Shown: positions 34,085 through 43,739 of the stretch, piece after piece
Numbering within the stretch: position 1 is the first letter of the stretch
How the letters are laid out: each line of letters starts with the position of its first letter
Assembly: GCA_030432595.1 (NCBI GenBank)
Contig: JAUIGU010000018.1
Span: forward strand, 1 to 64,000
Direction: 5' to 3'
Origin: Phycisphaerae bacterium
GTDB taxonomy: Bacteria > Planctomycetota > Phycisphaerae > Phycisphaerales > Phycisphaeraceae
Length of the DNA: 64,000 nucleotides
The notes under the pieces: generated by a model
Database searches by the model: none
What the model was told of the DNA's origin: nothing
The model's input: the letters and a program-made list of their open reading frames with translations, nothing else
Made by a program: the position numbers and the translations under genes

Positions 34085-35905
34085 TCACTCCGGTTGGGGG
34101 TGATCGTCGGGTTCGTCCTTAACGTAAGCCAGATCGACGGGCAGCGACACCGCGTCGCGGCCGTCCGCGTCTACCCACACCGCGACCGGCGCGACCGCGT
34201 GGTTGAGGTGGCCCAGTTCGGCGTGCCCAGTCACGGCCATGCGGTTCATCGGCGGCGGGTCGGCGTCGGCCCGAAGAGTCACGTTCATCTCATAGCGCTG
34301 CCAGGGCTGCAGTTCGACCTGCGGCGGGTGTTGTTTGAGCGCATCCACGCCCCATCCCGCGGGGAGGTCCTGTATTTCAATGTGGCCGCGCACCGCCACG
34401 TTGAGGGTGTTGGTGACAACGGCCTTCATGCGGACCTCGCCGCCGGGCGTGACCTCGAGGGCATCGGCGGTCAGTTGCACCGCCGGCGCTTCCTGGTCGT
34501 TGAGGTCGCTGAACGCGAAGTGCCGTTCGCCCGGGCTGAGCAGCGTCAACGCAACCGCCTGACCGGCCGGCAGTTCGAACCGAAGGCGCTTCAAGTGTTT
34601 GGTTGGCAGCACCTCGACCTCAACCCCGTTCGGCGTCAGGCGATCAACGCGCAGGACGAACGCGTCAAGATTGCTTTCGGGGAGTTGCCCCGACAGTTCG
34701 ATCGGTTGGGTCTGGTCCGACGCGTTCCAGACGAGGGCGGCGAACAGGTCGGCCCGGTGGTCGTTGCGGTGGTGAGTCGCCACCACTTTGATGGCGTCCG
34801 AAGCGCTCCGCGACTGCACCATCTCTCCCGCGAGGTTGCGGGTCATCCAGATCGGCCAGTACGTGTCGGCCAGCGGAGCGCCCGGCTCGGTCATCACGCC
34901 GAACACATACTTTCCGCTTTCGTTGTAGGCCAGCGTAGTGAAGTGCATCACCGCGAGGATGCAGTCCTGGATGTCCAGGAAGGCGAAGTGCCGGCCGAGC
35001 AGGTACTGCGTCTTGCCCCAACCGTTGAACCACGCGTCGGTCTCGGTGAGCGCGAGTTTGCCGTTCTCTTTACCGGGCAACGCACGGAACATATCGGTTT
35101 TGGCGACGACCTCGGCGGCGACATCCTTCGGGGTGACGTCTGCGCCGTGGTAGATGTGGTGCGTCACGAAGTCAGCGTGCTCTCCGACCTGCTCGATGAA
35201 GTCGCGATACCACTCCTCGGGCTCGGCCCAGTGGGCCGGGGTCAGCGCCGGCCCACCGACCTGGACACCCGGGTAGTCGCGGTGGTAGCGCTCGGCCGTC
35301 TTGCGGAAGATCTCGAAGTAGGACGCGCGCGAGCCGCCGTAAAACATCGGCATGTTCGGCTCGTTCCACACCTCGACGTATTGGACCTGCGGTGCCTCCG
35401 GCTCAAGAACATTCCAGGCGTGCGTCACGCCGGCGGCGAACTCCACCCACTCGTCTTTGTCGCCGACCGGATCCGTCTCGTCGCCCGACTCGAGCCACTC
35501 GGTGTTGTAGCAGACCAGCGGCATCAACTCGGCGTCGATACTCACGAGGAAGTCGGCGAACGCGTCACGGTCCTCGATAAAGCGCGTCATCCGCTCGGGA
35601 TGCAGACGCGACCAATCGAAAGTGCCGGGATCATCGTTGTCGTTCTCGGGCTCAAAAAATCCGATCCACGTCTCGGCCCGCGCGACCTGGCCGGACGGGT
35701 TGAGCCTTAGAAACGTCTCCATCAGCCGTGGGTTGCGTTGCGCTACCGCGAAGACCTTCGGAAACCCCTCGATCCCGAACACGGCGCGGTTGATTGCGCC
35801 GGTGGGTTGGGTCCAGTCGATGTGGAGTCGTCCGTCAGCCGCAGCCCGGGCGGCGCTGAAGACCGCCAGACACAGGAAAACGACGGAGATGCTTAATCGG
35901 TACAC
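34085..35905 (-). CDS. GH39-like glycoside hydrolase, secreted
   Basis: 606 aa from a GTG at 35905. The signal is LSISVVFLCLAVFSAARAAA. A clan GH-A barrel follows with YVEVWNEPNMPMFYGG (acid/base glutamate) and LALTETDAWFNGWGK (nucleophile), the arrangement of GH39 beta-xylosidases and related enzymes. The C-terminal part is beta-sandwich (EVTPGGEVRMKAVVTNTLNV). It lacks a PEP-CTERM tail, so it should be periplasmic or released. It lies 54 bases downstream of the pseudopilin gene. Xylosidase, iduronidase and mannan-related activities are all possible in this family. Confidence 0.76.
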   Translation of the reverse strand: MYRLSISVVFLCLAVFSAARAAADGRLHIDWTQPTGAINRAVFGIEGFPKVFAVAQRNPRLMETFLRLNPSGQVARAETWIGFFEPENDNDDPGTFDWSRLHPERMTRFIEDRDAFADFLVSIDAELMPLVCYNTEWLESGDETDPVGDKDEWVEFAAGVTHAWNVLEPEAPQVQYVEVWNEPNMPMFYGGSRASYFEIFRKTAERYHRDYPGVQVGGPALTPAHWAEPEEWYRDFIEQVGEHADFVTHHIYHGADVTPKDVAAEVVAKTDMFRALPGKENGKLALTETDAWFNGWGKTQYLLGRHFAFLDIQDCILAVMHFTTLAYNESGKYVFGVMTEPGAPLADTYWPIWMTRNLAGEMVQSRSASDAIKVVATHHRNDHRADLFAALVWNASDQTQPIELSGQLPESNLDAFVLRVDRLTPNGVEVEVLPTKHLKRLRFELPAGQAVALTLLSPGERHFAFSDLNDQEAPAVQLTADALEVTPGGEVRMKAVVTNTLNVAVRGHIEIQDLPAGWGVDALKQHPPQVELQPWQRYEMNVTLRADADPPPMNRMAVTGHAELGHLNHAVAPVAVWVDADGRDAVSLPVDLAYVKDEPDDHPQPE

Positions 35906-35959
35906 GGGGCCTACTCGACGAGAGGTCGGGGATCGGTCCAGGCAGAAACCAAGTGAGAC

Positions 35960-36748
35960 TCAACGCCGGAAGTAGCTCATCCACCAGTCTTCGTTGTCGT
36001 AGGGTTTCCAGAGCGCTTCATTGTTGCCCTGATTCCAGAGCACGTCGGCGTTATTCGCGCCGGCGTGCCCGTCGAAGTAGAGCGTGTTTGCCGTGTCGCC
36101 TGAATGTCGGTACGCCATGACGCCGCCGGAGGTGACGGCGGGGAAGATCGCGTCTTCGCGGAGATCATTCCACGCCCACTCGGGATCGGCCTTGGATTGT
36201 GACCCGTTGATCTGCCAGTCCAGGCCGTCGGCCATCGAGACCACGGAGGACGGGTCGGACATGTAAGGCTGGTAGTGGCCGCGGATGTTGTTGTCGCTGC
36301 CCGTCGCGGTCAGGAACAGGCCGAAAGGCATGACGTCGGTGTCGTTCATGCCGTAGGCATAGAACAGCGCGCCGTCTTCGAGCGCGAGCGTGGCCTCGGG
36401 GCAGATGAAGCCGTCCTTCCAGCCGAAGGTGGCACCGACCAGTTCGTCTTGACCGGTGTAGGTGACCCAGATGCGGTTGCGGTACCACTGCAACTTGTCA
36501 ACACTGCCGGCATCGGGGTCCTGGTCAACCTCCAGCGGGACGTACCAACCTTCGAAGTCGACGACGTAGAGCTCGTTGGCCACGCCGAACTGACGGATCA
36601 TGCTCAGGCAGCGCAGCCCGCGGGCGGTGCGTCGCGCTGCGCCCAGCGCCGGAAGCAGGATGCCGATCAGCAGCGCGATGATGGAGATCACGACCAGCAG
36701 TTCGATCAGCGTAAAGCCGGGGCGTCGCATGGATGGGGCGGCAGGCAT
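35960..36748 (-). CDS. Prepilin-type N-terminal methylation domain protein
   Basis: 262 aa. Leader MPAAPSMRRPG, then [33 protein letters not shown], and AYRHSGDTANTLYFDGHAG near the C-terminus, a near H-X9-DG motif. The ATG at 36748 is preferred to one seven codons upstream because GGAG lies seven bases before it. The gene is 116 bases downstream of the PEP-CTERM gene and upstream of the GH39-like gene. Its place inside a glycan operon suggests a role in surface binding or secretion linked to polysaccharide use, but this is inference. Confidence 0.8.
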   Translation of the reverse strand: MPAAPSMRRPGFTLIELLVVISIIALLIGILLPALGAARRTARGLRCLSMIRQFGVANELYVVDFEGWYVPLEVDQDPDAGSVDKLQWYRNRIWVTYTGQDELVGATFGWKDGFICPEATLALEDGALFYAYGMNDTDVMPFGLFLTATGSDNNIRGHYQPYMSDPSSVVSMADGLDWQINGSQSKADPEWAWNDLREDAIFPAVTSGGVMAYRHSGDTANTLYFDGHAGANNADVLWNQGNNEALWKPYDNEDWWMSYFRR

Positions 36749-36864
36749 GGCGGGCTCCGTGCGGAACATCTGCGGAGATTCAGTGGCGTGGTGTCCGGAC
36801 GCCGAAACGCGGGCCGGAAAGGTCCGCGTCGCCTCTCGACGACGCGGACCGAGGAGGTCGTGGC

Positions 36865-37704
36865 TCAGGCTGAACGGCGACGCGCCAGCATCGCGCCCAG
36901 GCCGCCGAGCAGCAGCGCGGCACTGCCGGGCTCGGGCACCTCGATCACGTCGATCTCCCAGAGCAGCGGCGAGGTGATGGCCGCGGTCAGACCGTCGTCA
37001 ACACCGGTGAAAGCGTTCACGCCGTCGAACGGGTCGCGGTATTGACGCTGCGAGTTGTCCACCGCGTAGAAGTAGAACTGGACGTTGGTGACGCCCGTGG
37101 CGATGGGCGCGCCGCCGTCGTCGAAGACTTCGACGAACGTTGAGCCCGCCGGCCCGGGCAGGTTGGGGTCCTGGCCGTTGTTGACGATGCCCAGCGGGTC
37201 AGACTCGAAATAGCCTTCCGTGTTGACGCCGGTGCCGGGCGTGAACCCGCCGATGGGGTTGAAGTTGGCACCGTTGTCGGTGGAAACAAGGACACGGAAC
37301 GTCGAGAAGATGCGGCCGTCAAGCCCCTCGTTGCCGGTCAGGACATTGATGCCCTGGATGTCCGACGGGCCGGCCAGATCGTACTGAATGGCCTTGGTCG
37401 GGGTACCCGCGGCGGGGAAGTCGTTGAGCAGGCCGGCCAGACCGGTGTTGCTGACGCCGTCGGTGAAGGCGGGCAACCCATTGGGATCGCCGGACCCGTT
37501 GGTGGCCGCGGGGTTGGCCGGGTGCCAGCCGGTGTCCGCGGGCAATTCGGTCGCGCTGAGGTTGTGGATGAGGTCCGAACTGCTGAGTGCTCCGGCAAAA
37601 CCGGTGGGGGATACGTCGTGTGACGTCGTTGCCACCGTGGTCGCCGACACCGCCGTGGGCAGCGCCGCCGCGAGGGCCAAACCAGTGAGAATCTTCCAAG
37701 TCAT
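36865..37704 (-). CDS. PEP-CTERM exported protein (paralogue of 22926-23999 without cassette)
   Basis: 279 aa. Signal MTWKILTGLALAAALPTAVSA, then the same domain as in the 22926-23999 protein. It joins directly to the tail VPEPGSAALLLGGLGAMLARRR, with no EF-hand cassette in between. AGGAGGT precedes the ATG. It is the first structural gene downstream of the GntR/LacI-type regulator, 84 bases away, with a hairpin in the gap. The function is unknown; a surface sugar-binding role is a reasonable guess from the operon. Confidence 0.8.
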   Translation of the reverse strand: MTWKILTGLALAAALPTAVSATTVATTSHDVSPTGFAGALSSSDLIHNLSATELPADTGWHPANPAATNGSGDPNGLPAFTDGVSNTGLAGLLNDFPAAGTPTKAIQYDLAGPSDIQGINVLTGNEGLDGRIFSTFRVLVSTDNGANFNPIGGFTPGTGVNTEGYFESDPLGIVNNGQDPNLPGPAGSTFVEVFDDGGAPIATGVTNVQFYFYAVDNSQRQYRDPFDGVNAFTGVDDGLTAAITSPLLWEIDVIEVPEPGSAALLLGGLGAMLARRRSA

Positions 37705-37756
37705 GCTTCATACCTCCTGTGAGACGGGAAAAACACGAGAAACGGACGCTACATCC

Positions 37757-37779
37757 GGACGCCCGAACGCCGGGCGTCC
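37757..37779. terminator. Hairpin between regulator and glycan operon
   Basis: GGACGCCCG and CGGGCGTCC form a perfect 9-bp stem around AACGC. T-rich sequence follows on the plus strand only (TTGATTTCTTT). On the minus strand it would separate the regulator message from the PEP-CTERM gene or mark a processing site, but without a T-run. Confidence 0.45.
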
Positions 37780-37788
37780 TTGATTTCT

Positions 37789-38895
37789 TTAAGCCGTGTC
37801 CTGGCGCGGGGCGCTGCTTTGTCGCGAAACTAATTCCGGCGCTTCCATCAAGCAGCGGAACGGCGCGTCGGGCTGGTTCCATCGGCGTTCGATAGTGGCA
37901 ACCAGTCGCGCCGCGATCTGCTCAGACGTGTGCCCGACCATCGTCATCGGCACCATCGACACCGCGCCCAGGTCCGGGTTGTCCAGCACGACCAGGCTCA
38001 GGTCGCCCGGTACGGACACGCCGGCGTCATGAAGCGCCTCGAACGCACCAATCGCGCTGGCGTAGCTGTTGACGATCAAGGCGGTGCAGGGCAACGCCTC
38101 TCGATGCTCGCGCAGCCAAGGCTCGAGCGCTTCACGCATGCCCGCCGCCGACGATTGACCGGGGCGGGTGGCGCTGGTCAAGACCGGGCCGAACCCGTCC
38201 GCCTCGCCGGACCACCGCCCGATGCGGTCGAAGTGGTCGATCAGCGCTTGCCACATCTCCAGCGGCTCGCCGCTGGCCATGCCGATGCGTGTGTGGCCCA
38301 GGGACCGAAGGTGCATAACCGCGGTTTCGAGCCCCAGGCGCCAGTCGGTGTCGACCGAATCGACGTCGATCCCCGCGACCTGCCCATCAACCACCACGGC
38401 CGGCGTCAGACGCTTGAGAAACTCAAGCAGCCTCAGCGGCAACTGCGGGTCCATCGGCTGGAGCACATACGCGTCGGACGGCGGGGCGGCGCGCAGCAGG
38501 TCGATCGCCGCCTCCATACTCGGGTAGGTGATGATGAACGACTGGTGCTTGTCTTCACGCAGCGTTCGGTTCAGGTGGGAGGAGATCTCCTGGCCGCGCC
38601 GGCTGGGGTAGTCGCTGTGCAGAACGGTAACGGTGCGTACGGCGGCGTGGCCGTCGCGCGCCACAAACGTGCCCTTGCCCACCTTGCGGACTATCAAACC
38701 ATCGGTTTCGAGTTCGGCCATCGCCTGCTGAACCGCCAGCTGGCCGACCCCGAAACGCCGCATCAGATTCCGCACGGACGGCAGCCGGCTCCCACGCGTC
38801 ATGACCGCGGCCCGGCTACGCAACTCCTCCGCGATCGCCGCCACAGTGGCGGTGTCTTCCGAGGTCAACAGCGGGCGGGGGTTGGCACGGCTCAT
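37789..38895 (-). CDS. GntR-type HTH with LacI-type sugar-binding domain regulator
   Basis: 368 aa. The N-terminal winged helix of the GntR type is seen in GSRLPSVRNLMRRFGVGQLAVQQAMAELETDGLI and VRKVGKGTFVARDG. The C-terminal ligand domain is LacI-like (HLRSLGHTRIGMASGEPLEMWQAL, VPGDLSLVVLDNP, HTSEQIAARLVATIERRW). This arrangement is known from AraR-type sugar regulators. It precedes the leftward glycan operon and is divergent from the GxGYxYP gene. Four AGTGTAT/ATACACT boxes in the divergent region are its likely operators. Confidence 0.85.
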   Translation of the reverse strand: MSRANPRPLLTSEDTATVAAIAEELRSRAAVMTRGSRLPSVRNLMRRFGVGQLAVQQAMAELETDGLIVRKVGKGTFVARDGHAAVRTVTVLHSDYPSRRGQEISSHLNRTLREDKHQSFIITYPSMEAAIDLLRAAPPSDAYVLQPMDPQLPLRLLEFLKRLTPAVVVDGQVAGIDVDSVDTDWRLGLETAVMHLRSLGHTRIGMASGEPLEMWQALIDHFDRIGRWSGEADGFGPVLTSATRPGQSSAAGMREALEPWLREHREALPCTALIVNSYASAIGAFEALHDAGVSVPGDLSLVVLDNPDLGAVSMVPMTMVGHTSEQIAARLVATIERRWNQPDAPFRCLMEAPELVSRQSSAPRQDTA

Positions 38896-39194
38896 GAATT
38901 GATCACCGCAGGGAGAAACTATCCAGATTCAAACAGATTCAAGACAGGCATCGACTCAGAACCGACGAAATACACTCGACCCCGACATTGTCGTGATTTA
39001 CAGAGTCGCGTCAAGTGTATTTTGCGGTATTTGCGAAAAAACACTTTCATTTCAGGGCGAATTCGCTATTGTGATACACTTTTGGATGAGTGTATTTTCA
39101 GATTTGAGGTCCCCGCGTGCTGCGCCGGCACGGGACTTGGGGCCGCGCCACTTTTCTTGCATCCGTGTTTCTTCGAGTCGATCCTTGAGCCGTT
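38896..39194. promoter_or_regulatory. Divergent operator region with four AGTGTAT boxes
   Basis: ATACACT occurs at 38970-38976 and 39074-39080; its complement AGTGTAT occurs at 39014-39020 and 39089-39095. The last two form an inverted repeat with an eight-base spacer (TTTGGATG). A direct repeat CAGATTCAA lies at 38924-38932 and 38934-38942 next to the regulator start. No gene is seen in these 299 bases, which are clearly AT-richer than their surroundings. Confidence 0.6.
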
Positions 39195-41057
39195 ATGACG
39201 GAAGCCAACCCGACAACTCGATCGACGTTGGCCCAGGGCGCGATCGTCCGGCTCGACCTCAGCCACCTGCAACACGTCGCCCTCGAAGACGCCCGACAGG
39301 CGAGGCGGGCGTGGGACACGCTGCACGCGGCTTCGGCGTTGCAGGGAATTGTCAACCGCGAACGACCGCGGCTGTGGCTTCGGTTTGAGCCGAACGTCGA
39401 TGACTTCTGGTGGGATGCGCTGCGCCGACCCGGCGAGTGGCTCGAAGGTGTCGAAGTTCACGACTCCGCAGGGCTCGAAGAGGCGCTCCGCGTGTTCCGG
39501 GCCGACTGGCGCGGCGTGGTGCTTTACCCGGAACGGCCGTGGGCGGGCAGCAACGTCGCGAGTACCATCGCCGGCGTCGAGGACCGCGTGCCGCTGCGCT
39601 TCGACCCGTCCGCGGATTCGCTGTACACGGCACTAAAGAAATGTGAACTCTGGGATGACGCCGAGGTGTTCCGGCTGTGCGATGACGTGGGACGACCGGT
39701 TTGGAACGAAGCCGACGGACCGACCGAGAAAACCCGGGCTCACCGTTGGCTGCTTGATCACTACATCCGCAACGGCCGCGTCAACGCCGACATCCTGGCT
39801 TACTACATCGACGCCTACTGGTTGACCCAGCCCGGCCTGGATTCGCTGCCGAACTGCACGCTCACCAACCACGACTACTTCATCAGCCGCCGCGCTGCGT
39901 TTGTGGACCTGCATGTTTGGGAAGAAGAGACGCCGGTCGATGACCCCGAGCAGCCTCCCGGTTACGACCTGTCCCTGTTTCGCGAGACCCTTAAGGCGTT
40001 ACAACAGCGCGCGGCCGGGATGATCCACGTCGGCGGCTTCACCCCCTGGCGCTGGAAGTACAGCAACGAGCCGGGCGCGGGTTCGCGTCACCACGGCGTA
40101 CAGACCGAATGGAAAATGGTCAAAGAAGTCTCGGCGTACAACGGCTACCTCGACGCCGACGCCATCTCCTACGCGGGCATGACCAACGCGTCGTTTTACC
40201 AACACTTCCCGCGGCGCGAACGATACCCGCAGACCCATGCACGAAAACCCAAAGCAACCTTCGGCCGTGAATCACCCGCCCGTCCAGAAGCGGATAGCGA
40301 CGTCATCCACGTCATGCTTTACACGGGCGACTACGACTCGGCCGCCTGGCTGAATCGGCTGATCCCACAGTGGTGGACCGACCCCGCGCGCGGGACCATC
40401 CCGCTGAACTGGGCGTTCAACCCCAACCTCGACCGCCGGGCTCCGCATGTGCTCGATTTCGTCCGGCGGAACGCCACACTGAACGACATTTTTATTTCCG
40501 GCAACTGCGGCGCGGGATACCTGAACCCCGCCGAGTTGTCCGACCCGCGGCGCGATCCCGATGTTCCCGATGGTTGGGATATGTGGGTGTCGCATTGTCG
40601 ATCGTTCTACCGCCGCTACGACCTGACGATTACCGGCTTCATCATCGAAGGTTTGAGCGAAGGGCTCGACGGCGAAGGCCTCGCGCGATACGGGGCGGTC
40701 TCGCCTGACGGTTTGATCGCCCACCGCAAGCTCCCGGGCCCGGGTGTGCATGACTCGGGAATGCCGTACCTGAATATGGCGGCCGACCTGGGCGGCACGC
40801 CGCAGGAGGCGGCGGATGCGCTGCTCGCGGGACTCGATGGTGACAAGGTGCCATTCTACGCGTTTCGTACGGTGGTGCAGTCGCCGAGTTGGCACGCCGA
40901 ACTGATGCGCTGTGTGTCGGAACGGCACGCGACGGTGCGATTCTGCGACGCCTACACGTTCTTCGGAGCGCTCAAGACGTCGCTGCTTGGGGAGTCTGAA
41001 CAACCCACGCTCACGCCGGTAATCAAGCGGCCACGCGTTGCGTCTCCCCGTGGGTAG
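39195..41057 (+). CDS. GxGYxYP-family putative glycoside hydrolase
   Basis: 620 aa. The region ISGNCGAGYLNPAEL matches the GxGYxYP signature that names the family. Around it lie HVMLYTGDYDSAAWLNRLIPQWW and IPLNWAFNPNLDRRAPHVLD. The N-terminal 200 residues match the style of the family's N-terminal domain (HAASALQGIVNRERPRLWL). There is no signal peptide. The family is predicted, not proven, to be hydrolytic. It is divergent from the sugar regulator and shares the AGTGTAT operator region, so it should be induced with the leftward operon. Confidence 0.75.
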   Translation: MTEANPTTRSTLAQGAIVRLDLSHLQHVALEDARQARRAWDTLHAASALQGIVNRERPRLWLRFEPNVDDFWWDALRRPGEWLEGVEVHDSAGLEEALRVFRADWRGVVLYPERPWAGSNVASTIAGVEDRVPLRFDPSADSLYTALKKCELWDDAEVFRLCDDVGRPVWNEADGPTEKTRAHRWLLDHYIRNGRVNADILAYYIDAYWLTQPGLDSLPNCTLTNHDYFISRRAAFVDLHVWEEETPVDDPEQPPGYDLSLFRETLKALQQRAAGMIHVGGFTPWRWKYSNEPGAGSRHHGVQTEWKMVKEVSAYNGYLDADAISYAGMTNASFYQHFPRRERYPQTHARKPKATFGRESPARPEADSDVIHVMLYTGDYDSAAWLNRLIPQWWTDPARGTIPLNWAFNPNLDRRAPHVLDFVRRNATLNDIFISGNCGAGYLNPAELSDPRRDPDVPDGWDMWVSHCRSFYRRYDLTITGFIIEGLSEGLDGEGLARYGAVSPDGLIAHRKLPGPGVHDSGMPYLNMAADLGGTPQEAADALLAGLDGDKVPFYAFRTVVQSPSWHAELMRCVSERHATVRFCDAYTFFGALKTSLLGESEQPTLTPVIKRPRVASPRG

Positions 41058-41108
41058 CTTCGCGCGTCCAAGTAGACGTGCTTGAAAAACGTCATCGGGG
41101 CGCTGTCG

Positions 41109-43739
41109 TCAATAACCTTCGACCAGGTTCGTGGTCTCGGCGTGGACCGTCTTGTCGCGGCGCAGCAGCACCGTCTCTAATCCGTGAGCGGGTATTTGAT
41201 CCCGCCAGACCGCGACGCCGTCGAGTTCCAGCGAAGCTGTGACGGATCGGCCGCGCTGATTGAGCAGCCGAACCACCAACGCGTCTCCCGATTCGGACCG
41301 TTTGACCGCGACCACGCGGGTCGTGCTAGGCGTGATGCCCAAACGCGGCCAGGGCTTACTGTCCGCTTCCACAGCTCCGTCGCCGTACAGCACTTGCCAC
41401 ACCGGCGGCATCTGAAGTTCGTCGGACCGACGGTTCAGGTCGGAAGTGTCGTGGCGGTCGCCCCAGCAGACCTCGAACCGAAAGTCGTGTCCGCCCTGAT
41501 CCTGCCGCGCCCGCGCGGACCGCCCGTGGTACGGATCGTCCGGCTTGATGCCGAAGGACGCGTAAGGCGGGCTGCGCAGCAGGTTGACGTAGAGCGCACC
41601 CCGCGTCAGCGCGTGGCCGTGGCTGCCGTCGTTGACCACGGACACGTGCCGGCCGTCCGGGTCCACCGCGGAGACCCAGCGCTGGTTGGGCTGGTCTTCG
41701 ACGCGTGGTGTCGGCGTGCGCTCGGCCACACTGAACAGCGACTCCGACACGCCGCGCGCAGCGTTAAAGCCCAACGGGATCTCGAGCTTGAGCATGCGGT
41801 CGGCGTGTCGAAAGTGCACATGGTCATGCAGAAACAAGCGGCCGTACCGAAGATCGAAAACGTATTTGCGGAGTAATGACGATCGTTCGTTGACGAACAC
41901 GGCTTCGATGACACGGCGCAACGGGCCGTCCTCGACCACGCGGATCGGTGGGCTGGTGTTGGCACGGCCACGTTTGCGGTCCGTCGCGCGCGGCGCGAGT
42001 TGGTACGCCTCGGCAGTGGAGGCGAGCCGGAACCTTGCGGTGGGCTTCTTCCACGGCCGGCCACAGAAGCCGACGTGTGACTTTTGCGCCGCGTCGGGGT
42101 GTTCGCGCACCCACGCGGCGTCGCCGCAACTCCACGAGTGGTCGAAATCCTCGAACAGCACGGGTCGAAACGCGCCGGGCCCCACATGATTGACGTGGTG
42201 TTTGTCTTCCAACGCGTCGATCAGGCCCGTACGCGGGTTGATCGTGACCCTCCCGCAGGCCAAGTCAACGGTCCAGGTGGAGGGGCGATCCACGACGGCG
42301 GTCGGTGACGTGTTCCGCGGGCGGACGACCGACGCTTCGAGCTTCTGGATTTCGAACGGCTGAAGGTCCAGCGCGACCAGGATGCGCGGCGTCCAGAGCG
42401 TGTCGAGGTTGTTCGCCGAGGCGACACGTTGATGCGGGACGCGCTTGCTTCCCTGGAGGATGCGGACATCTCCATCCTCGACCCAGCTGTGTGCGACGGT
42501 GTAATCGAGTTCCACAAGTCCGCGGAAGCGGTGGCCGTGCGGGTTGAACACATGGATCGGCACGGACGCGTTGTCGCCCCGTGTCTTGGTTTGTCGAAAG
42601 CTTGTGAACACCCCGAGCGTGGCCTCGCGCAGGGCGAGTTCGGCTCGCCCCAACCGAATCAACGCTTCGTGCTCAACCGCCGGCGTCCCCGTCCCCGTCA
42701 ATACGTCGTGGAACTGGCAGAACAACACGTCACGCCAGGCGGCGTCGATCTTTTGCGTCGGGTAGTGGCAATGCCCACTCCACCACGCCAGCGCCGCGAG
42801 GCGCTCGGTGCATGCAAGCAGCCCTTCGAGTCGGCGGTGAGCGCGCTTGACCCGGCTCATCGAGGTGTAGCAGCCCGGGAAGCTGTGCTGGATTTCGCCG
42901 GTGACGCTTGGTTGCTTCGCGTCGTCCTTTGTTTCCGCGAAGAACGCCTCGGGCGTCGAGTGAATCAAGCGGAGGTTTGGGCGGTCGTCCGCCAGTTCCC
43001 GCAGTTGGTCGTATTCGTGTCTCGACATGCCGCCGCCGTGGTTGCCCACGCCCCAGCACAGGATGCTGGCCGGCTCGCCTCGGTAGTGCTCAAACGCCCA
43101 AGGACCCTTCACGCCCAGATCGAGCCGCTCGTCGCCGGGGTGCGATACGTACGCCTCGTCCGCGCGGCGGGCGACGACCGAAGCGCCGCTGCGGTCCTTC
43201 CAAGTGAAGTTGCCAGTGGGCAGGTCGTGCGTTCCGAAGTCGGGCCGGGTGAACAGGTACGCCTCGAAGCCGCAGCCCGCGAGTACCTGTGGCAGGCCCT
43301 CGGGGTGCCCGAAGCTGTCGAGGTTGTAAGCCACGCGCGGGCGCTTCCCGAAGCGTTCGACGAAATACCGCAGACCGACGAGGAACTGCCGGATGTGGCT
43401 CTCGCCGCCCGGCCCGTTGAGGTCGGGCTGGAGGTACGCCCCGCCCGCGACGTGCCAGCGTCCGGCCGCGACCAGCTTCTCGATGCGCGCGAACAACGCT
43501 GGGTCGTGCGCCTCGACCCACGCGTAAAGCAGGCTCTCGTTCTGGTTGAACACGAAGCCTTCGTGCGTTTCGCAGAAGTCCGCCGCGACGCGAATAGTCG
43601 AGAGCGTCTCGGCCAGGCCGTCCTCCCACGACCACAGCCACACGGGGTCCAGATGGGCGTGGCAGAGCAGGTGGATGTTTCGTGGCAACGGCGTGGTCCG
43701 TGGGTACGGCTTCAACTCCCCGAAAACAGAACGTAGCAC
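41109..43739 (-). CDS. GH38 alpha-mannosidase, second copy
   Basis: About 876 aa if the GTG at 43739 is used; a TTG at 43715 that overlaps the transporter stop is an alternative. The frame stays open upstream to 44363, but that part lies inside the transporter gene and is meaningless. Motifs: LLCHAHLDPVWLWSWEDG (zinc site), YNLDSFGHPEGLPQVL (nucleophile aspartate) and FCQFHDVLTGTGTPAVE. It is clearly divergent from the 31305-34076 GH38 (DSFGHP against DLFGHV), so it may prefer another linkage. It is convergent with the GxGYxYP gene and coupled to the DASS transporter. Confidence 0.8.
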   Translation of the reverse strand: MLRSVFGELKPYPRTTPLPRNIHLLCHAHLDPVWLWSWEDGLAETLSTIRVAADFCETHEGFVFNQNESLLYAWVEAHDPALFARIEKLVAAGRWHVAGGAYLQPDLNGPGGESHIRQFLVGLRYFVERFGKRPRVAYNLDSFGHPEGLPQVLAGCGFEAYLFTRPDFGTHDLPTGNFTWKDRSGASVVARRADEAYVSHPGDERLDLGVKGPWAFEHYRGEPASILCWGVGNHGGGMSRHEYDQLRELADDRPNLRLIHSTPEAFFAETKDDAKQPSVTGEIQHSFPGCYTSMSRVKRAHRRLEGLLACTERLAALAWWSGHCHYPTQKIDAAWRDVLFCQFHDVLTGTGTPAVEHEALIRLGRAELALREATLGVFTSFRQTKTRGDNASVPIHVFNPHGHRFRGLVELDYTVAHSWVEDGDVRILQGSKRVPHQRVASANNLDTLWTPRILVALDLQPFEIQKLEASVVRPRNTSPTAVVDRPSTWTVDLACGRVTINPRTGLIDALEDKHHVNHVGPGAFRPVLFEDFDHSWSCGDAAWVREHPDAAQKSHVGFCGRPWKKPTARFRLASTAEAYQLAPRATDRKRGRANTSPPIRVVEDGPLRRVIEAVFVNERSSLLRKYVFDLRYGRLFLHDHVHFRHADRMLKLEIPLGFNAARGVSESLFSVAERTPTPRVEDQPNQRWVSAVDPDGRHVSVVNDGSHGHALTRGALYVNLLRSPPYASFGIKPDDPYHGRSARARQDQGGHDFRFEVCWGDRHDTSDLNRRSDELQMPPVWQVLYGDGAVEADSKPWPRLGITPSTTRVVAVKRSESGDALVVRLLNQRGRSVTASLELDGVAVWRDQIPAHGLETVLLRRDKTVHAETTNLVEGY

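Noticed and set aside
34094-35710. 538-codon plus-strand frame opposite the GH39-like gene
   Set aside because: Mirror frame of a well-supported gene; valine/arginine-rich without motifs.
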